Assembly: GCA_007679095.1 (NCBI GenBank)
Contig: VEFU01000011.1
Coordinates: 1 to 64,000 of the forward strand
Origin: Paenibacillus bovis
GTDB lineage: Bacteria; Bacillota; Bacilli; Bacillales; Bacillaceae_C
Reading direction: 5' to 3'
Length of the DNA stretch: 64,000 bases
A program made the position numbers and the translations under genes. Below, piece by piece: positions 26,288 to 35,691 of this stretch. Within the stretch, counting starts at the first letter, position 1. Every line of letters begins with the position of its first letter. Below the pieces are notes generated by a model. It was not told where the DNA came from, did not search any database, and saw only the letters and a list, made by a program, of their open reading frames with translations.

Positions 26288-26776
26288 ATGAAGGCAATTT
26301 ATGGATATGTTTTAGTTTTTATTCTTGCGGCATTACCTTTATTTGAGGCGTATGGTGTGATTCCAATAGCGTCTCTTGCTGGTCTTTCCGTAATTCCAGT
26401 AATGATTATCGGGTTATTAGGAAACATTTTGACTGTTTTCCTTGTCATTTTATTTATTGATCACATTAAAAATTGGAGGAAAAAACGTAAAAAAGGGGAA
26501 GAGACAAAAGAGAGTAAACGCTCTGCACGTGCAGAAAAATTATGGAAAAAATATGGTTTGCCAGGTTTAGCAATGTTAGGGCCACTACTTGTGGGGAGTC
26601 ATTTAACTGCTATTGCAAGCATGTCATTCGGTGGTAATAAAAAAAGAACATTTGCATGGGTTTCAGCTAGTATTACAATTTGGAGTATTGTTTTCACTGT
26701 TTTGTTACTATCTGGGGTCGATTTAATGGGATTAGAAGATCGAGGAATTATCAATTACTTTCAAACAAATGATTAA
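26288..26776 (+). CDS. Small multi-drug export family membrane protein
   Basis: A 162-residue protein with three or four helices matching PF06695: MKAIYGYVLVFILAALPLFEAYGVIPIA, then a helix with VIPVMIIGLLGNILTVFLVILFI, a basic loop (KKRKKGEETKESKRS) and LWKKYGLPGLAMLGPLLVGSHLTAIASMSFG. Despite the family name, the export role is not proven. ATG 26288 has AGGAGGA 9 bases upstream. It is the first gene of the four-gene operon with the YtrA-type regulator. Confidence 0.85.
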   Translation: MKAIYGYVLVFILAALPLFEAYGVIPIASLAGLSVIPVMIIGLLGNILTVFLVILFIDHIKNWRKKRKKGEETKESKRSARAEKLWKKYGLPGLAMLGPLLVGSHLTAIASMSFGGNKKRTFAWVSASITIWSIVFTVLLLSGVDLMGLEDRGIINYFQTND

Positions 26777-26793
26777 TAAATGAGGTGAGTGAA

Positions 26794-27540
26794 TTGCTAA
26801 ATGATGCTATTTGGTTGGCAAAAAAAGAATTTAAACAACACTGGATAGCTGTGGTATTTACATTTCTATTTAGCATGATTATTGGATCTATGGTAGGTAT
26901 CATTCTTTCAGGATCACAAGCTTTCATTATAGAATTTAATGATAAATCGATTAGTCATTACATGTTGGACTTTATCATTATTGGAGTAGCTCCAGGATTT
27001 GGAGCTATATACATGGCGAAACCGTATTTAAGCTATAAGGCAGCTGTGGAAGAGCCTTATGGAAAACGGATAGCTGTTCTACGATCATTGCCAATTTCCA
27101 TCTCCGTTATAGCACTAAGTAGGACGCTTGTGATGCTTGTCATCTTAGCTCTTAATTTGATTGCTTTATTTGGTACAGCACTGGCTGTACTTATATATAC
27201 GGATACATTTTCGGATTTTATGAGTGTAGGAGAGTATGTAGCCTTTGTTGTATTATGGTCTGGTTTCATGCTTGCACTTGGTGGAATGAGTCCATTTTTG
27301 GAAAACGGATTAAAAGGTCGTTACTTATTTATTGTCCCATTTATTTACATTGTTCTATTTGTCATCGCAATTTTTAGCTACTATCCTTCTGTACAAAAAG
27401 GCATTATTGAATCGAGTATTGATTTTATTCAAGATGGTGGTTGGTATATTAGCCTACTATCCTTAATCATTGGTATTATCTGTTGTTATGCCTGGCATCA
27501 ATTATTAAAGAGACGATTAACTAACCGAGATTATGTGTAG
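26794..27540 (+). CDS. ABC transporter permease subunit (YtrC/D-like)
   Basis: About 248 residues with six predicted helices. It opens LNDAIWLAKKEFKQHWIAVVFTFLFSMIIG, like ABC-2-type permeases, and contains a large polar loop after helix 2 with KPYLSYKAAVEEPYGKR. I prefer TTG 26794 with GAGGTGAG before it; GTG 26785 is the alternative. Its ATPase is at 27950, and the repressor sits between them. This resembles the Bacillus ytr group induced by cell-wall antibiotics, but the substrate is not known. Confidence 0.82.
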   Translation: MLNDAIWLAKKEFKQHWIAVVFTFLFSMIIGSMVGIILSGSQAFIIEFNDKSISHYMLDFIIIGVAPGFGAIYMAKPYLSYKAAVEEPYGKRIAVLRSLPISISVIALSRTLVMLVILALNLIALFGTALAVLIYTDTFSDFMSVGEYVAFVVLWSGFMLALGGMSPFLENGLKGRYLFIVPFIYIVLFVIAIFSYYPSVQKGIIESSIDFIQDGGWYISLLSLIIGIICCYAWHQLLKRRLTNRDYV

Positions 27541-27557
27541 AAGGGAGTGGGGTACCT

Positions 27558-27953
27558 ATGAAGATACCTATCCACATCTCTGAAGATAGTCGTGAACCTA
27601 TTTATCATCAAGTGGAAATGCAAATTAAAACAATGATTGCTAGTGGTCAACTAAAGCCAGGATCTTCACTTCCTTCCATCAGGGCTTTGGCTAGTGACTT
27701 AGGATGTAGTGTTATAACGACAAGAAGGGCATATCAAAATTTAGAAGCGAGTGGTTTTATTAAAACAGCGCAAGGAAAAGGGACGTTTGTTCGAGAAATG
27801 GAAACGATGATGAAGGAAGAGACGAAACATAAAGTAGTGCAAGAAGGATTAGAAAAAGCTGTTGAACAAGGAATGCAGGTGGGAATTTCAGAACAAGAAT
27901 TGCATTCAATATTTAGAGACATTATGGTGAAAAAATTTAAAAATGGGGGATGA
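27558..27953 (+). CDS. GntR-family regulator, YtrA subfamily
   Basis: A 131-residue regulator. The winged HTH spans EPIYHQVEMQIKTMIASGQLKPGSSLPSIRALASDLGCSVITTRRAYQNLEASGFI, and the short C-terminal helix pair is typical of YtrA (no large ligand domain). YtrA-type proteins usually repress their own operon and are induced by wall-acting antibiotics. The 4-base ATGA overlap with the next gene indicates co-translation. The palindrome at 26235-26254 is the likely target. Confidence 0.92.
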   Translation: MKIPIHISEDSREPIYHQVEMQIKTMIASGQLKPGSSLPSIRALASDLGCSVITTRRAYQNLEASGFIKTAQGKGTFVREMETMMKEETKHKVVQEGLEKAVEQGMQVGISEQELHSIFRDIMVKKFKNGG

Positions 27954-28822
27954 AAATGCAAACCTCAATTTTACAAGTAAAAGGGTTATCGAAGAAATTA
28001 AAACGATTTACACTTGGTCCCATCGATTTACAAGTGGAACAAGGAATAATTGTAGGATTAGTAGGCGCAAATGGTTCAGGTAAAAGTACGTTATTTAGAA
28101 TATGGATGAATTTATTAAAATCGGATACTGGACATGTGGAACTTTTTGGTCAGGATGTTAATAGTATTAAATCAGATTGGAAGACAAGAGTTGGCTATGC
28201 CGGAGAAATTCTAGATGGGTATGGATTCTTAACGGTATCAGAAATGAAAAAGTTCATTTCCCGCTGGTATTCTACATGGGATGAGGCACTGTATGAACAA
28301 CTAATTATGCGCTATAAAATTGATGTGAAAGAAATATTCAATAAATGTTCTAATGGAACGAAGAAAAAAATTGAATTTATTTTTGCGCTTTGTCATCATC
28401 CAGATTTACTCATATTAGATGAACCGACAGCTGGCGTGGATATTGCATCACGGAGAAGAATAAAAGAAGATTTAATTAAGTTTATGGAAGATGGAGACAA
28501 AAGCATTGTAATGGCCACCCATACGATCGATGAAATCAATCAACTCTGTGATGAGATTATTGTTTTGGAGAATGGCAAAGTAATCCAGTCTTTTAATAAG
28601 GACGACATATACCATGATTGGGCTAGAATTAGAATTTCGGATCTTTCGGATTTAGTGAAACAACATTCCAATGTACTGCATTATGAAATAGAGCCAGCAG
28701 AAATTATTACAAATAATGTTCATATTTTAGAAACCGTTCTTCAAAGGGATAACATACAGATTCATCAGCAGGAACGATTAACACTAGAAGAAGTATTGCA
28801 ATATTTAATTGATAAGGAATAA
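27950..28822 (+). CDS. ABC transporter ATP-binding protein (YtrB-like)
   Basis: A 290-residue ABC ATPase. Walker A is GLVGANGSGKST, the signature is NKCSNGTKKKIEF (a degenerate LSGGQ), Walker B is LLILDEPTAGVD, and the H-loop follows in VMATHTID. A 75-residue C-terminal extension lies after the core, as in some YtrB-type proteins. The start overlaps the regulator stop as ATGA; an ATG at 27956 is the alternative. It pairs with the permease at 26794. Confidence 0.9.
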   Translation: MKMQTSILQVKGLSKKLKRFTLGPIDLQVEQGIIVGLVGANGSGKSTLFRIWMNLLKSDTGHVELFGQDVNSIKSDWKTRVGYAGEILDGYGFLTVSEMKKFISRWYSTWDEALYEQLIMRYKIDVKEIFNKCSNGTKKKIEFIFALCHHPDLLILDEPTAGVDIASRRRIKEDLIKFMEDGDKSIVMATHTIDEINQLCDEIIVLENGKVIQSFNKDDIYHDWARIRISDLSDLVKQHSNVLHYEIEPAEIITNNVHILETVLQRDNIQIHQQERLTLEEVLQYLIDKE

Positions 28823-28842
28823 TATGGAACAGTTATGATAGG

Positions 28843-28878
28843 AAAACTGGTTTCCACAGAGGAAATCAGTTTTTTTTA
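28843..28878 (+). terminator. Terminator of the YtrA-like operon
   Basis: Stem AAAACTG-TTTCC with GGAAA-CAGTTTT (28843-28854 with 28861-28873), then T. Confidence 0.83.
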
Positions 28879-29271
28879 TAATATAAGCAGATAAAAGAGA
28901 AGGGTTTGTAGAAAAATGTAGGAATATGCAGAAAATTCTTTCGGAAATTCTATTTACATTGATCTTTATGAGGAATATAATAAATTTAATAAAGTAACCG
29001 CTTTCAAAAAGAGAACTATGGAACATTGATAGTCTATCGAAAAAGAGGAAGAGGTTATTTTTTTATTTCTTCAGAACATTGATTTCAATTTTTCGCATAT
29101 TTCTATTTGTGTAAGGTTGGGGGAGTTAAGTTTTGCGAAAAATGCAACCGATTTCAATGGGGTTTCTTACGTATTGTATAGGCTGAAAATTTGATAGGAA
29201 TCTATTAATGGCTGAAGTTCGAATAGTTGGTTGCTACTTTGAATGAAAAAACATACGTTGGGAGGATTTAA
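28879..29271. promoter_or_regulatory. Leader region of the oligosaccharide ABC operon with two cre-like sites
   Basis: Almost 400 bases without a gene. Two sites fit the cre consensus with one mismatch each: AGTAACCGCTTTCA (28993-29006) and TGCAACCGATTTCA (29143-29156). They resemble the full match at 14697. A CcpA or local LacI-type regulator could act here. GGGAGG precedes the first gene at 29272. Confidence 0.5.
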
Positions 29272-30240
29272 ATGAAAAGTGTAACTGCACAATCACAAGC
29301 AACAATTCTGGATAAGAAAAGAAAGGATTCTATTTTTCTAAGATTAAAGAAAAATCGATCCCTTCTAATTATGTGTTTACCGGCAATTATCTTCTTTGCC
29401 GTGTTTGCATATCTACCGATGCCAGGCCTATACATAGCTTTCGTAGATTTTAACTATACGGCTGGGATCTTTAAAAGTGCTTTCATTGGTTTAGAAAACT
29501 TCCGCTTTTTAGTAATGACTGGCGATTTGTGGAAGCTAACGTTTAATACGATTGCTTATAATCTAGCATTTATTATTCTAGGGAATTTCCTGCAAATAGG
29601 TGTAGCGATATTACTTAATGAACTCGCCAGTAAGTGGTTCAAAAAAGTATCCCAAACCATCATGTTTTTACCACATTTTATTTCCGCAGTTTTAGTTGGA
29701 CTTCTAGCATATAACATCCTTAGTTACGATTATGGTGTCCTAAACTCATTTTTAAAAGGGATTGGCTTAGATCCAGTCCAAACATATTCAAATCCAGAAA
29801 TTTGGCCATTCATTATTGTCATTACTTTCTTATGGCAGTCAACAGGTTATGGATCGATTATTTATTTTGCTGCCATTATGGGACTTGATAAGCAAATAAT
29901 TGAGGCGGCTGAAATTGATGGAGCAAATGCATTTCAACGTATTAGATATGTCATTATCCCATGGCTCAAGCCAACCTTTATCATACTATTACTATTCTCC
30001 TTAGGTGGAGTGTTAAAAGGAAATTTTGGTTTGTTCTTTAACCTTGTAGGTGCTAATAATGCCATGCTTTATTCAACGACAGATATTATTGAAACCTATG
30101 TGTTCCGTACATTAATGACAAATTTCAACTTCTCATTAGGAAGTGCTGTTAGCTTATATCAATCTGTATTTGGATTCATTATCGTAATAACAGCTAACTG
30201 GATAGTGAAGAAGGTTTCACCAGAAAATTCATTGTTTTAA
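29272..30240 (+). CDS. Oligosaccharide ABC transporter permease (LplB-like)
   Basis: A 322-residue CUT1-type permease with six helices. The EAA loop is EAAEIDGANAFQRIRYVIIPWLKPT, and the N-terminus has the basic stretch typical of LplB/YtcP-type importers. With the next two genes it makes the membrane part of an importer for oligosaccharides or aldouronates. No ATPase is encoded here; this class often uses a shared MsmX-type ATPase encoded elsewhere. The context of xylan enzymes suggests glucuronoxylan fragments. Confidence 0.92.
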   Translation: MKSVTAQSQATILDKKRKDSIFLRLKKNRSLLIMCLPAIIFFAVFAYLPMPGLYIAFVDFNYTAGIFKSAFIGLENFRFLVMTGDLWKLTFNTIAYNLAFIILGNFLQIGVAILLNELASKWFKKVSQTIMFLPHFISAVLVGLLAYNILSYDYGVLNSFLKGIGLDPVQTYSNPEIWPFIIVITFLWQSTGYGSIIYFAAIMGLDKQIIEAAEIDGANAFQRIRYVIIPWLKPTFIILLLFSLGGVLKGNFGLFFNLVGANNAMLYSTTDIIETYVFRTLMTNFNFSLGSAVSLYQSVFGFIIVITANWIVKKVSPENSLF

Positions 30241-30255
30241 AGGAGGACACATTTT

Positions 30256-31158
30256 ATGGAAAGTACAGCTAGACGTAATATAGATTTTTCATCCGTAGTA
30301 GTTCGCTTTTTTGGATATGGATTCATCAGTCTTTTTGCATTATGTTGTCTCTTACCGTTTGTTCTGATAGTCTCTTCTTCCTTTACAACAGAAAAGGCTA
30401 TCATGGATTATGGCTTTTCTTTATGGCCAAAAGAATTTTCTACTTTTGCATATGAACTTGTATTTCAAAATCCTCGACTCGTCATCGGCTCATATGTAGT
30501 AACCTTGGTTCTTACAGTTGTTGGTACTGCATTAGGTTTATTTATTGTCGCAATGACAGGTTATGCATTACAGCGCCAGGACTTTTTGTATCGCAACAAA
30601 ATATCGTTTTATATTTACTTTACGACACTTTTCTCAGGTGGACTTGTACCGTTTTATCTTCTAGTAACGAAATATATGCAACTACAAGATAACTACTTAG
30701 CTGTATTATTGCCTGGATTATTAAGTCCGTTTCTAATCATAATGATGAAGTCATTTACTAGGTCGATTCCTCATGAGATTACGGAATCAGCAAAGATGGA
30801 TGGCGCGGGAGATTTTACGATATTTATTAAATTAATCTTACCGATGTCTACTCCAGCTTTAGCTACAATCGGTCTTTTCATTGCCTTAGGATATTGGAAT
30901 GAATGGTATCATGCAATGCTTTTCCTTTCCTCTAATATGGAATACAGACCTTTACAGTTGTTTCTCTATAACGTGATCAATAGTGCAGAATATGTTAGAA
31001 ACTCTGCTGCAGCATCTAATGTGCCACCTCAAGATATACCATTGGAATCGATGAAGATGGCTACTGCAATAGTAGCTACTGGACCAGTTATTCTATTTTA
31101 TCCGTTTGTACAACGATACTTTATTAAAGGGATAACGATTGGTGCAGTAAAGGGTTAA
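30256..31158 (+). CDS. Oligosaccharide ABC transporter permease (YtcP-like)
   Basis: A 300-residue partner permease with six helices and an EAA loop (ITESAKMDGAGDFTIFIKLILPMSTPALATI). The two permeases share one transcript with the binding protein, 15 bases apart. AAAGGAGGAC before the ATG sets the start. As with other CUT1 permease pairs, the two should make one transmembrane channel. Confidence 0.92.
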   Translation: MESTARRNIDFSSVVVRFFGYGFISLFALCCLLPFVLIVSSSFTTEKAIMDYGFSLWPKEFSTFAYELVFQNPRLVIGSYVVTLVLTVVGTALGLFIVAMTGYALQRQDFLYRNKISFYIYFTTLFSGGLVPFYLLVTKYMQLQDNYLAVLLPGLLSPFLIIMMKSFTRSIPHEITESAKMDGAGDFTIFIKLILPMSTPALATIGLFIALGYWNEWYHAMLFLSSNMEYRPLQLFLYNVINSAEYVRNSAAASNVPPQDIPLESMKMATAIVATGPVILFYPFVQRYFIKGITIGAVKG

Positions 31159-31227
31159 TGTTGATATGATTGAGGACTTTCCTCATTTCATAGAGTTTTA
31201 AATTCATATAAAAAGGGAGGAAATAAG

Positions 31228-32790
31228 ATGTTCAAGCCAAAAAAATTTATGGTAAGACTATTGATTTTGCTGTTGATTTTTATTCTTGTAGCATGTAGTG
31301 GATCCCAAGGCAATAAGCCAACTACAACCATTAATGAAGATGGTGAAATTGATACTTCTGAATTTGTAACCATTACGATGATGACATTAGGGGATAAGCC
31401 AACGAATGGACAGTTGGAAAAGGTAATGGAAAAAGTAAATGAAAAATTAAAAGAAAAAGTAAATGCACATCTAGAAATTAAATGGATTGAATGGGCAGAT
31501 TATATGACAAAATATAATCTAACGCTGGCTTCTGGTGAACCTATTGATTTAATTATCACAGCTACAGACTGGTTAGATGCTTGGGGTAATGCACAAAAGG
31601 GAGCATTCAAAGATATTTCTGATCTCCTCCCAAAATTTGCACCTGAAACTTGGAAAGAAGTTCCGGAAGAACATTGGGATCAAACAAAATACGATGGTAA
31701 GATTGTTATGATTCCAGAAGACGATTTTACGCAATGGGTGAACCATGGAATGTTCTATCGCACAGATTGGGCGAAAGAATTCGGAATTAATGAGCCGATT
31801 GAGGACTTCGAAACGTTAGAAAAATATTTTCAAGGCATTGTAGACAATAAACCAGGTGTAATTCCTTGGGATGTACAGGGAACGAATGTACAAACAGCAT
31901 GGGGATATGTAACAGCCTATTCCGATGCAATTGAGCTTCCAATTACGACAGGAGTTTTCCCAGTTTATTGGGGTAAGTCGATTGATGATTTTACATCCGT
32001 TGTAAGTCCAATATTTGATGACATGTTCGTAGACTATGCGAAACTAATGAAAAAGTGGGCCGATAAAGGCTTTTGGCGCACAGACGTATTGAATTACAAA
32101 GGTGACACTCGTGCACTATTTGAAGCAGGAAAAACTGGTGCTGACGAACATCATACACAAACTTTTTCTGGCTTACGTACGCAAATGGACAAGAAACAAC
32201 CAGGTTCCGAGATTGATATGTTTGCATGGGCAGATACGCGTGGTAACTTAGTTTCTATGAGCATCACACATGGTGCGACAGCAGTAGGAGCCCATAGTAA
32301 ACACCCTGAACGAGCGCTTATGGTGTATGATCTTCTACGAAATGATAAAGAAATATATCAATTATTCAACTATGGAATCGAAGGAGTACAATATGAAATT
32401 GTAGATGGAAAAAGAGTTCAACCTGAAGGGTATGACGATACAGAGCATTCCTTTGCAACTAACTTCTGGGGTGGACGTGTAGATAAATTCGAGATTCCTT
32501 CTGTTGATACTTGGGATGGTATGGATGAAATATACGCTGAATATGATAAGATTAAGAAACCTTACCCATACGGCAGATTCGTATTTGATGCTACACCTGT
32601 AAACTCTGAGATCGCTGCATTATCACAAGTAACTTCACAAATGATACCATCCATTGCCTTTGGTAAAGCAGGTGACCCAGAAAAAGCAGTTGAGGATCTC
32701 AGAAAGAGATTAGAAGCAGCAGGCTATGAAAAAGTGCTTAAGGAAATACAAAAACAAATGGATGAATATAAAAAGCTAGTCGAAGGATAA
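31228..32790 (+). CDS. Oligosaccharide-binding lipoprotein of the ABC importer
   Basis: A 520-residue family 1 solute-binding protein. The lipoprotein signal ends in LVACSGS. The type resembles LplA/YtcQ, with a long mature part, segments such as KWIEWADYMTKYNLTLASGEPIDLIITATDWLDAW and a C-terminal GDPEKAVEDLRKRLEAAGYEKVLKEIQKQMDEY. It would deliver the oligosaccharide to the two permeases. The exact sugar is inferred, not shown. Confidence 0.93.
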   Translation: MFKPKKFMVRLLILLLIFILVACSGSQGNKPTTTINEDGEIDTSEFVTITMMTLGDKPTNGQLEKVMEKVNEKLKEKVNAHLEIKWIEWADYMTKYNLTLASGEPIDLIITATDWLDAWGNAQKGAFKDISDLLPKFAPETWKEVPEEHWDQTKYDGKIVMIPEDDFTQWVNHGMFYRTDWAKEFGINEPIEDFETLEKYFQGIVDNKPGVIPWDVQGTNVQTAWGYVTAYSDAIELPITTGVFPVYWGKSIDDFTSVVSPIFDDMFVDYAKLMKKWADKGFWRTDVLNYKGDTRALFEAGKTGADEHHTQTFSGLRTQMDKKQPGSEIDMFAWADTRGNLVSMSITHGATAVGAHSKHPERALMVYDLLRNDKEIYQLFNYGIEGVQYEIVDGKRVQPEGYDDTEHSFATNFWGGRVDKFEIPSVDTWDGMDEIYAEYDKIKKPYPYGRFVFDATPVNSEIAALSQVTSQMIPSIAFGKAGDPEKAVEDLRKRLEAAGYEKVLKEIQKQMDEYKKLVEG

Positions 32791-32810
32791 TGAAGAGTAA
32801 TATAAATGAA

Positions 32811-32846
32811 GAAAGAGCTATCGAGAATCGATAGCTCTTTCTTTTT
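32811..32846 (+). terminator. Terminator of the oligosaccharide ABC operon
   Basis: Perfect 13-bp stem AAAGAGCTATCGA/TCGATAGCTCTTT (32812-32824 with 32828-32840) followed by T-rich sequence. Confidence 0.92.
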
Positions 32847-33049
32847 GTCATTGATATAACAGAAGTATATATCCAAAAATATGAATCTTTTTGAAAAAAA
32901 AGAAAAGAAGAAATATTAATTGTAAATAACTAATGATATAATTTTTATAAAAGTAAATTCGTAGAATAAGGCTTTATTTATCTAATGGAGTTCTTGAATT
33001 TCTATGATACTTCTAAACATTAATCATAATAGAAAGGGTTGATCATTAT

Positions 33050-34540
33050 TTGAGTGTATTAGTTTCCAAGCTGAAGGAAGTATTATATGCAGTTATCCCC
33101 ATTACTGTAATCGTTTTATTGTTGAATTTTACTGTTATACATCTCGAATCCTCTCTAATTATCCGATTTATAATTGGCGCTATCCTCATCATTATTGGGT
33201 TATCCATTTTCTTATTTGGAGTCGATATTGGCTTAACGATAATTGGCCAGAACATGGGGGCATCCATAGCAAAGTCAAATAAAATATGGGTAGTTATTAT
33301 TGCTGGGTTACTGTTAGGGTTTTTTATTTCTATTGCGGAGCCCGATTTACATATACTTGGCGGACAAATCGAGCTTGTAACATCTGGGTTAATCACAAAA
33401 TGGTTAATTGTAGTAATTGTATCGATTGGCATTGCAGCTTTACTCGCTTTTGGACTAGTAAGGATTGTATACAATATTCCACTTTACAAAGTACTTACTG
33501 TAATATATCTGCTTATTTTTGTAATAGCAATATTTACATCCCCAGAGTTTTTAGCTATATCCTTCGATGCTTCTGGAGCAACTACTGGCGCATTAACAGT
33601 TCCATTTATACTAGCACTTGCTTTAGGTGTATCATTATTGAAAAAGGATAGTAAAGCTTCTGAAAAGGATAGCTTTGGTTTAGTGGCTATTGCATCCACA
33701 GGAGCAATCATATCCGTTATGATTATGTCTATCGTTTCCAAGAGTGATAAAATATCAGGAAGCTTGGAGCAAGTGAATATTTCTAATTCAATTATCGGAC
33801 CTTTTATTAAAAAGCTTCCAATTATTACGGGTGAAGTCTTACTTGCCTTGCTACCTATTGTGATAATTTTTCTTATATTTCAAAAAATATCTTTTAAATT
33901 ATCAAAGAAGACTGTTCGAAATATTTTAATTGGAATATTTTTTACATTCATTGGACTAATCTTATTTTTAGTTGGTGTCAATGCTGGTTTTATGGATGTT
34001 GGTAGTGCGGTAGGCTATAGCATTGCTAATCTCGATAATAAAGCATATATTGTTATTGTCGCATTTGTACTTGGCTTCGTCACAATATTAGCGGAACCTG
34101 CTGTTCATGTTCTAACTCATCAAATTGAGGATGTTACAAGTGGCTATGTTAAGCGATCTATCGTAATGATTGCACTATCGATCGGAGTCGGGTTTGCGGT
34201 TTTACTTTCTATGTTAAGAATTATTATTCCTGACTTACAATTATGGCATTTACTCCTACCTGGGTACGCAATTGCGATTGCTATGACGTACTTTGTGCCA
34301 AAATTATTTGTAGGTATCGCCTTTGATTCCGGAGGGGTAGCATCAGGGCCTATGACTGCTACATTTATATTAGCGTTTGTTCAAGGGGCTGCAGAGGCAA
34401 TCGAAGGAGCAAATGTACTTGTAGACGGTTTTGGAATGATTGCGATGGTTGCGTTAACACCATTAATTGCATTACAAGTTTTAGGTGTTATTTTTAAATT
34501 AAAATCAAAAAAGGGGGGACTAGAAAGGAATGTGGAATAG
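33050..34540 (+). CDS. DUF1538 membrane protein (two repeats)
   Basis: A 496-residue membrane protein with two copies of DUF1538. Each copy has a helix pair ending in a GLTIIGQNMG or GFMDVGSAVG type segment, then IAEPDLHILGGQIE (copy 1) or LAEPAVHVLTHQIEDVTSG (copy 2), and a late FDASGATTGALTVPFILA or FDSGGVASGPMTATFILAF motif. The transported ion or molecule is unknown. The start is TTG at 33050 with GAAAGGG upstream. The stop overlaps the P-II gene by 11 bases, so the two are translationally linked. Confidence 0.9.
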   Translation: MSVLVSKLKEVLYAVIPITVIVLLLNFTVIHLESSLIIRFIIGAILIIIGLSIFLFGVDIGLTIIGQNMGASIAKSNKIWVVIIAGLLLGFFISIAEPDLHILGGQIELVTSGLITKWLIVVIVSIGIAALLAFGLVRIVYNIPLYKVLTVIYLLIFVIAIFTSPEFLAISFDASGATTGALTVPFILALALGVSLLKKDSKASEKDSFGLVAIASTGAIISVMIMSIVSKSDKISGSLEQVNISNSIIGPFIKKLPIITGEVLLALLPIVIIFLIFQKISFKLSKKTVRNILIGIFFTFIGLILFLVGVNAGFMDVGSAVGYSIANLDNKAYIVIVAFVLGFVTILAEPAVHVLTHQIEDVTSGYVKRSIVMIALSIGVGFAVLLSMLRIIIPDLQLWHLLLPGYAIAIAMTYFVPKLFVGIAFDSGGVASGPMTATFILAFVQGAAEAIEGANVLVDGFGMIAMVALTPLIALQVLGVIFKLKSKKGGLERNVE

Positions 34541-35198
34541 TTCTGAAATTGCCGATTATGAAATTGTTTGTGTTATTGTTAACTTCGGCCTTGGAAGTAA
34601 AATACTGCAAACAGCTAAGAAATGCGGTATTTCAGGTGGGACAGTGCTTCTAGGAAAGGGCACAATCAATAATCGTCTGCTGAATTTTCTAGCCTTATCC
34701 GAAATGAGAAAAGAAATTGTAGTAATGGTCTCTAATAAAACGACAGCTGATCAGGCATTGGAAGAGCTTGATAATAAATATAAATTTAATAAACCAGGTC
34801 ACGGGATAGCATTTACAATTCCTGTGAAGAATGTTTTCGGTGCTAGTAAGTGTAGACCAGATGATACGAAAGAAAGTAGGGGTGCAGAGAATACCATGTA
34901 TGATGCCATTACGATTATCGTGGAAAAAGGTAATGCAGAGTATGTAATCGACGCCGCAACCGAAGCTGGATCAAAAGGTGGAACAATTATCAATGCGAGA
35001 GGTTCTGGCATCCATGAAACAAGTAAATTGTTTTCGATGGAAATTGAACCTGAGAAAGAAATTGTGATGATCTTATCCAAAAAAGAAATAACAGATGCAA
35101 TCGTTACTTCGATTAGAAATAAACTGAAAATTGATGAGCCAGGAAATGGTATCATCTTTATTCAAGAAGTTAGTAGCACACACGGAATATATGAATAA
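34530..35198 (+). CDS. Tandem P-II-like regulatory protein
   Basis: A 222-residue protein with two P-II-like (GlnB-type) domains. Domain 1 is about residues 9-100 (YEIVCVIVNFGLGSKILQTAKKCGISGGTVLLGKG) and domain 2 about 125-215 (DAITIIVEKGNAEYVIDAATEAGSKGGTIINARGSG). Both carry the P-II-like GG-T element that starts the nucleotide-binding T-loop region; Tyr51-type uridylylation is not evident. P-II proteins often sit beside the membrane protein that they control, so this one likely gates the DUF1538 protein in response to a nucleotide or ion signal. Confidence 0.88.
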   Translation: MWNSSEIADYEIVCVIVNFGLGSKILQTAKKCGISGGTVLLGKGTINNRLLNFLALSEMRKEIVVMVSNKTTADQALEELDNKYKFNKPGHGIAFTIPVKNVFGASKCRPDDTKESRGAENTMYDAITIIVEKGNAEYVIDAATEAGSKGGTIINARGSGIHETSKLFSMEIEPEKEIVMILSKKEITDAIVTSIRNKLKIDEPGNGIIFIQEVSSTHGIYE

Positions 35199-35207
35199 AA
35201 AAGTTAT

Positions 35208-35256
35208 AAAACGAACTATACAGTTGATGAAAAAATCAATATAGTTCGTTTTTTAT
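35208..35256 (+). terminator. Terminator of the DUF1538/P-II operon
   Basis: Stem AAACGAACTATA/TATAGTTCGTTT (35209-35220 with 35240-35251) followed by T. Confidence 0.9.
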
Positions 35257-35283
35257 TTTGCTTTCGCAGAGTTGTTTTTACAG

Positions 35284-35440
35284 GGGTGGACTTCCCCACT
35301 CCACGAATATAAAGTTGCTTGACAGTGCTTTAGCACGAGCGATAGGAAGTCGCTGTTGGAGCTTACCAACAGGATGTTGTGTCTTTACTCTTCCTACAAG
35401 TACCAGCGTTTTCGCTTCACTAAGCAAGCGGAAAACGCAG
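35284..35440. other. GC-richer stretch with five successive hairpins
   Basis: In 157 bases five stems follow each other: GTGGA/TCCAC (35286-35290, 35300-35304), GTGCT/AGCAC (35325-35336), AGCGA/TCGCT (35338-35354), CTGTTGG/CCAACAG (35353-35372) and GCGTTTTCGCTT with AAGCGGAAAACGC (35406-35438). The region is GC-richer than its surroundings, and an overlapping 73-codon ORF has no recognisable product. It could be an intergenic repeat element or a structured RNA. Nothing else was seen in 35257-35691. Confidence 0.45.
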
Positions 35441-35691
35441 TGTATTTCCGAAGCGGTCTACATGTTCATACATTCTTAGAGTTTAATACAAAGAATATAG
35501 TTTGGACAATATTCTTAACTGAATAGGTATTACTACCTGTGAATCTCAGTTAATTTATGAAAAATACTCTAAATATAAGAATAAGGAAGGGTATTTCATT
35601 ACTTTCCTTCAATTATTTATTGATAGAAGATTTGAAACATAGAATAATACAGTGAAATTAAGGGGCTATAGAAAGGGGGAGAACAGCAAAC

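Noticed and set aside
33046-33474. A 142-codon minus-strand ORF opposite the DUF1538 gene
   Set aside because: It is a shadow of a membrane protein, with composition typical of reversed hydrophobic codons.
35258-35479. A 73-codon ORF in the five-hairpin stretch
   Set aside because: No RBS, no family pattern, and it overlaps the hairpins; the stretch is better seen as structured non-coding DNA.
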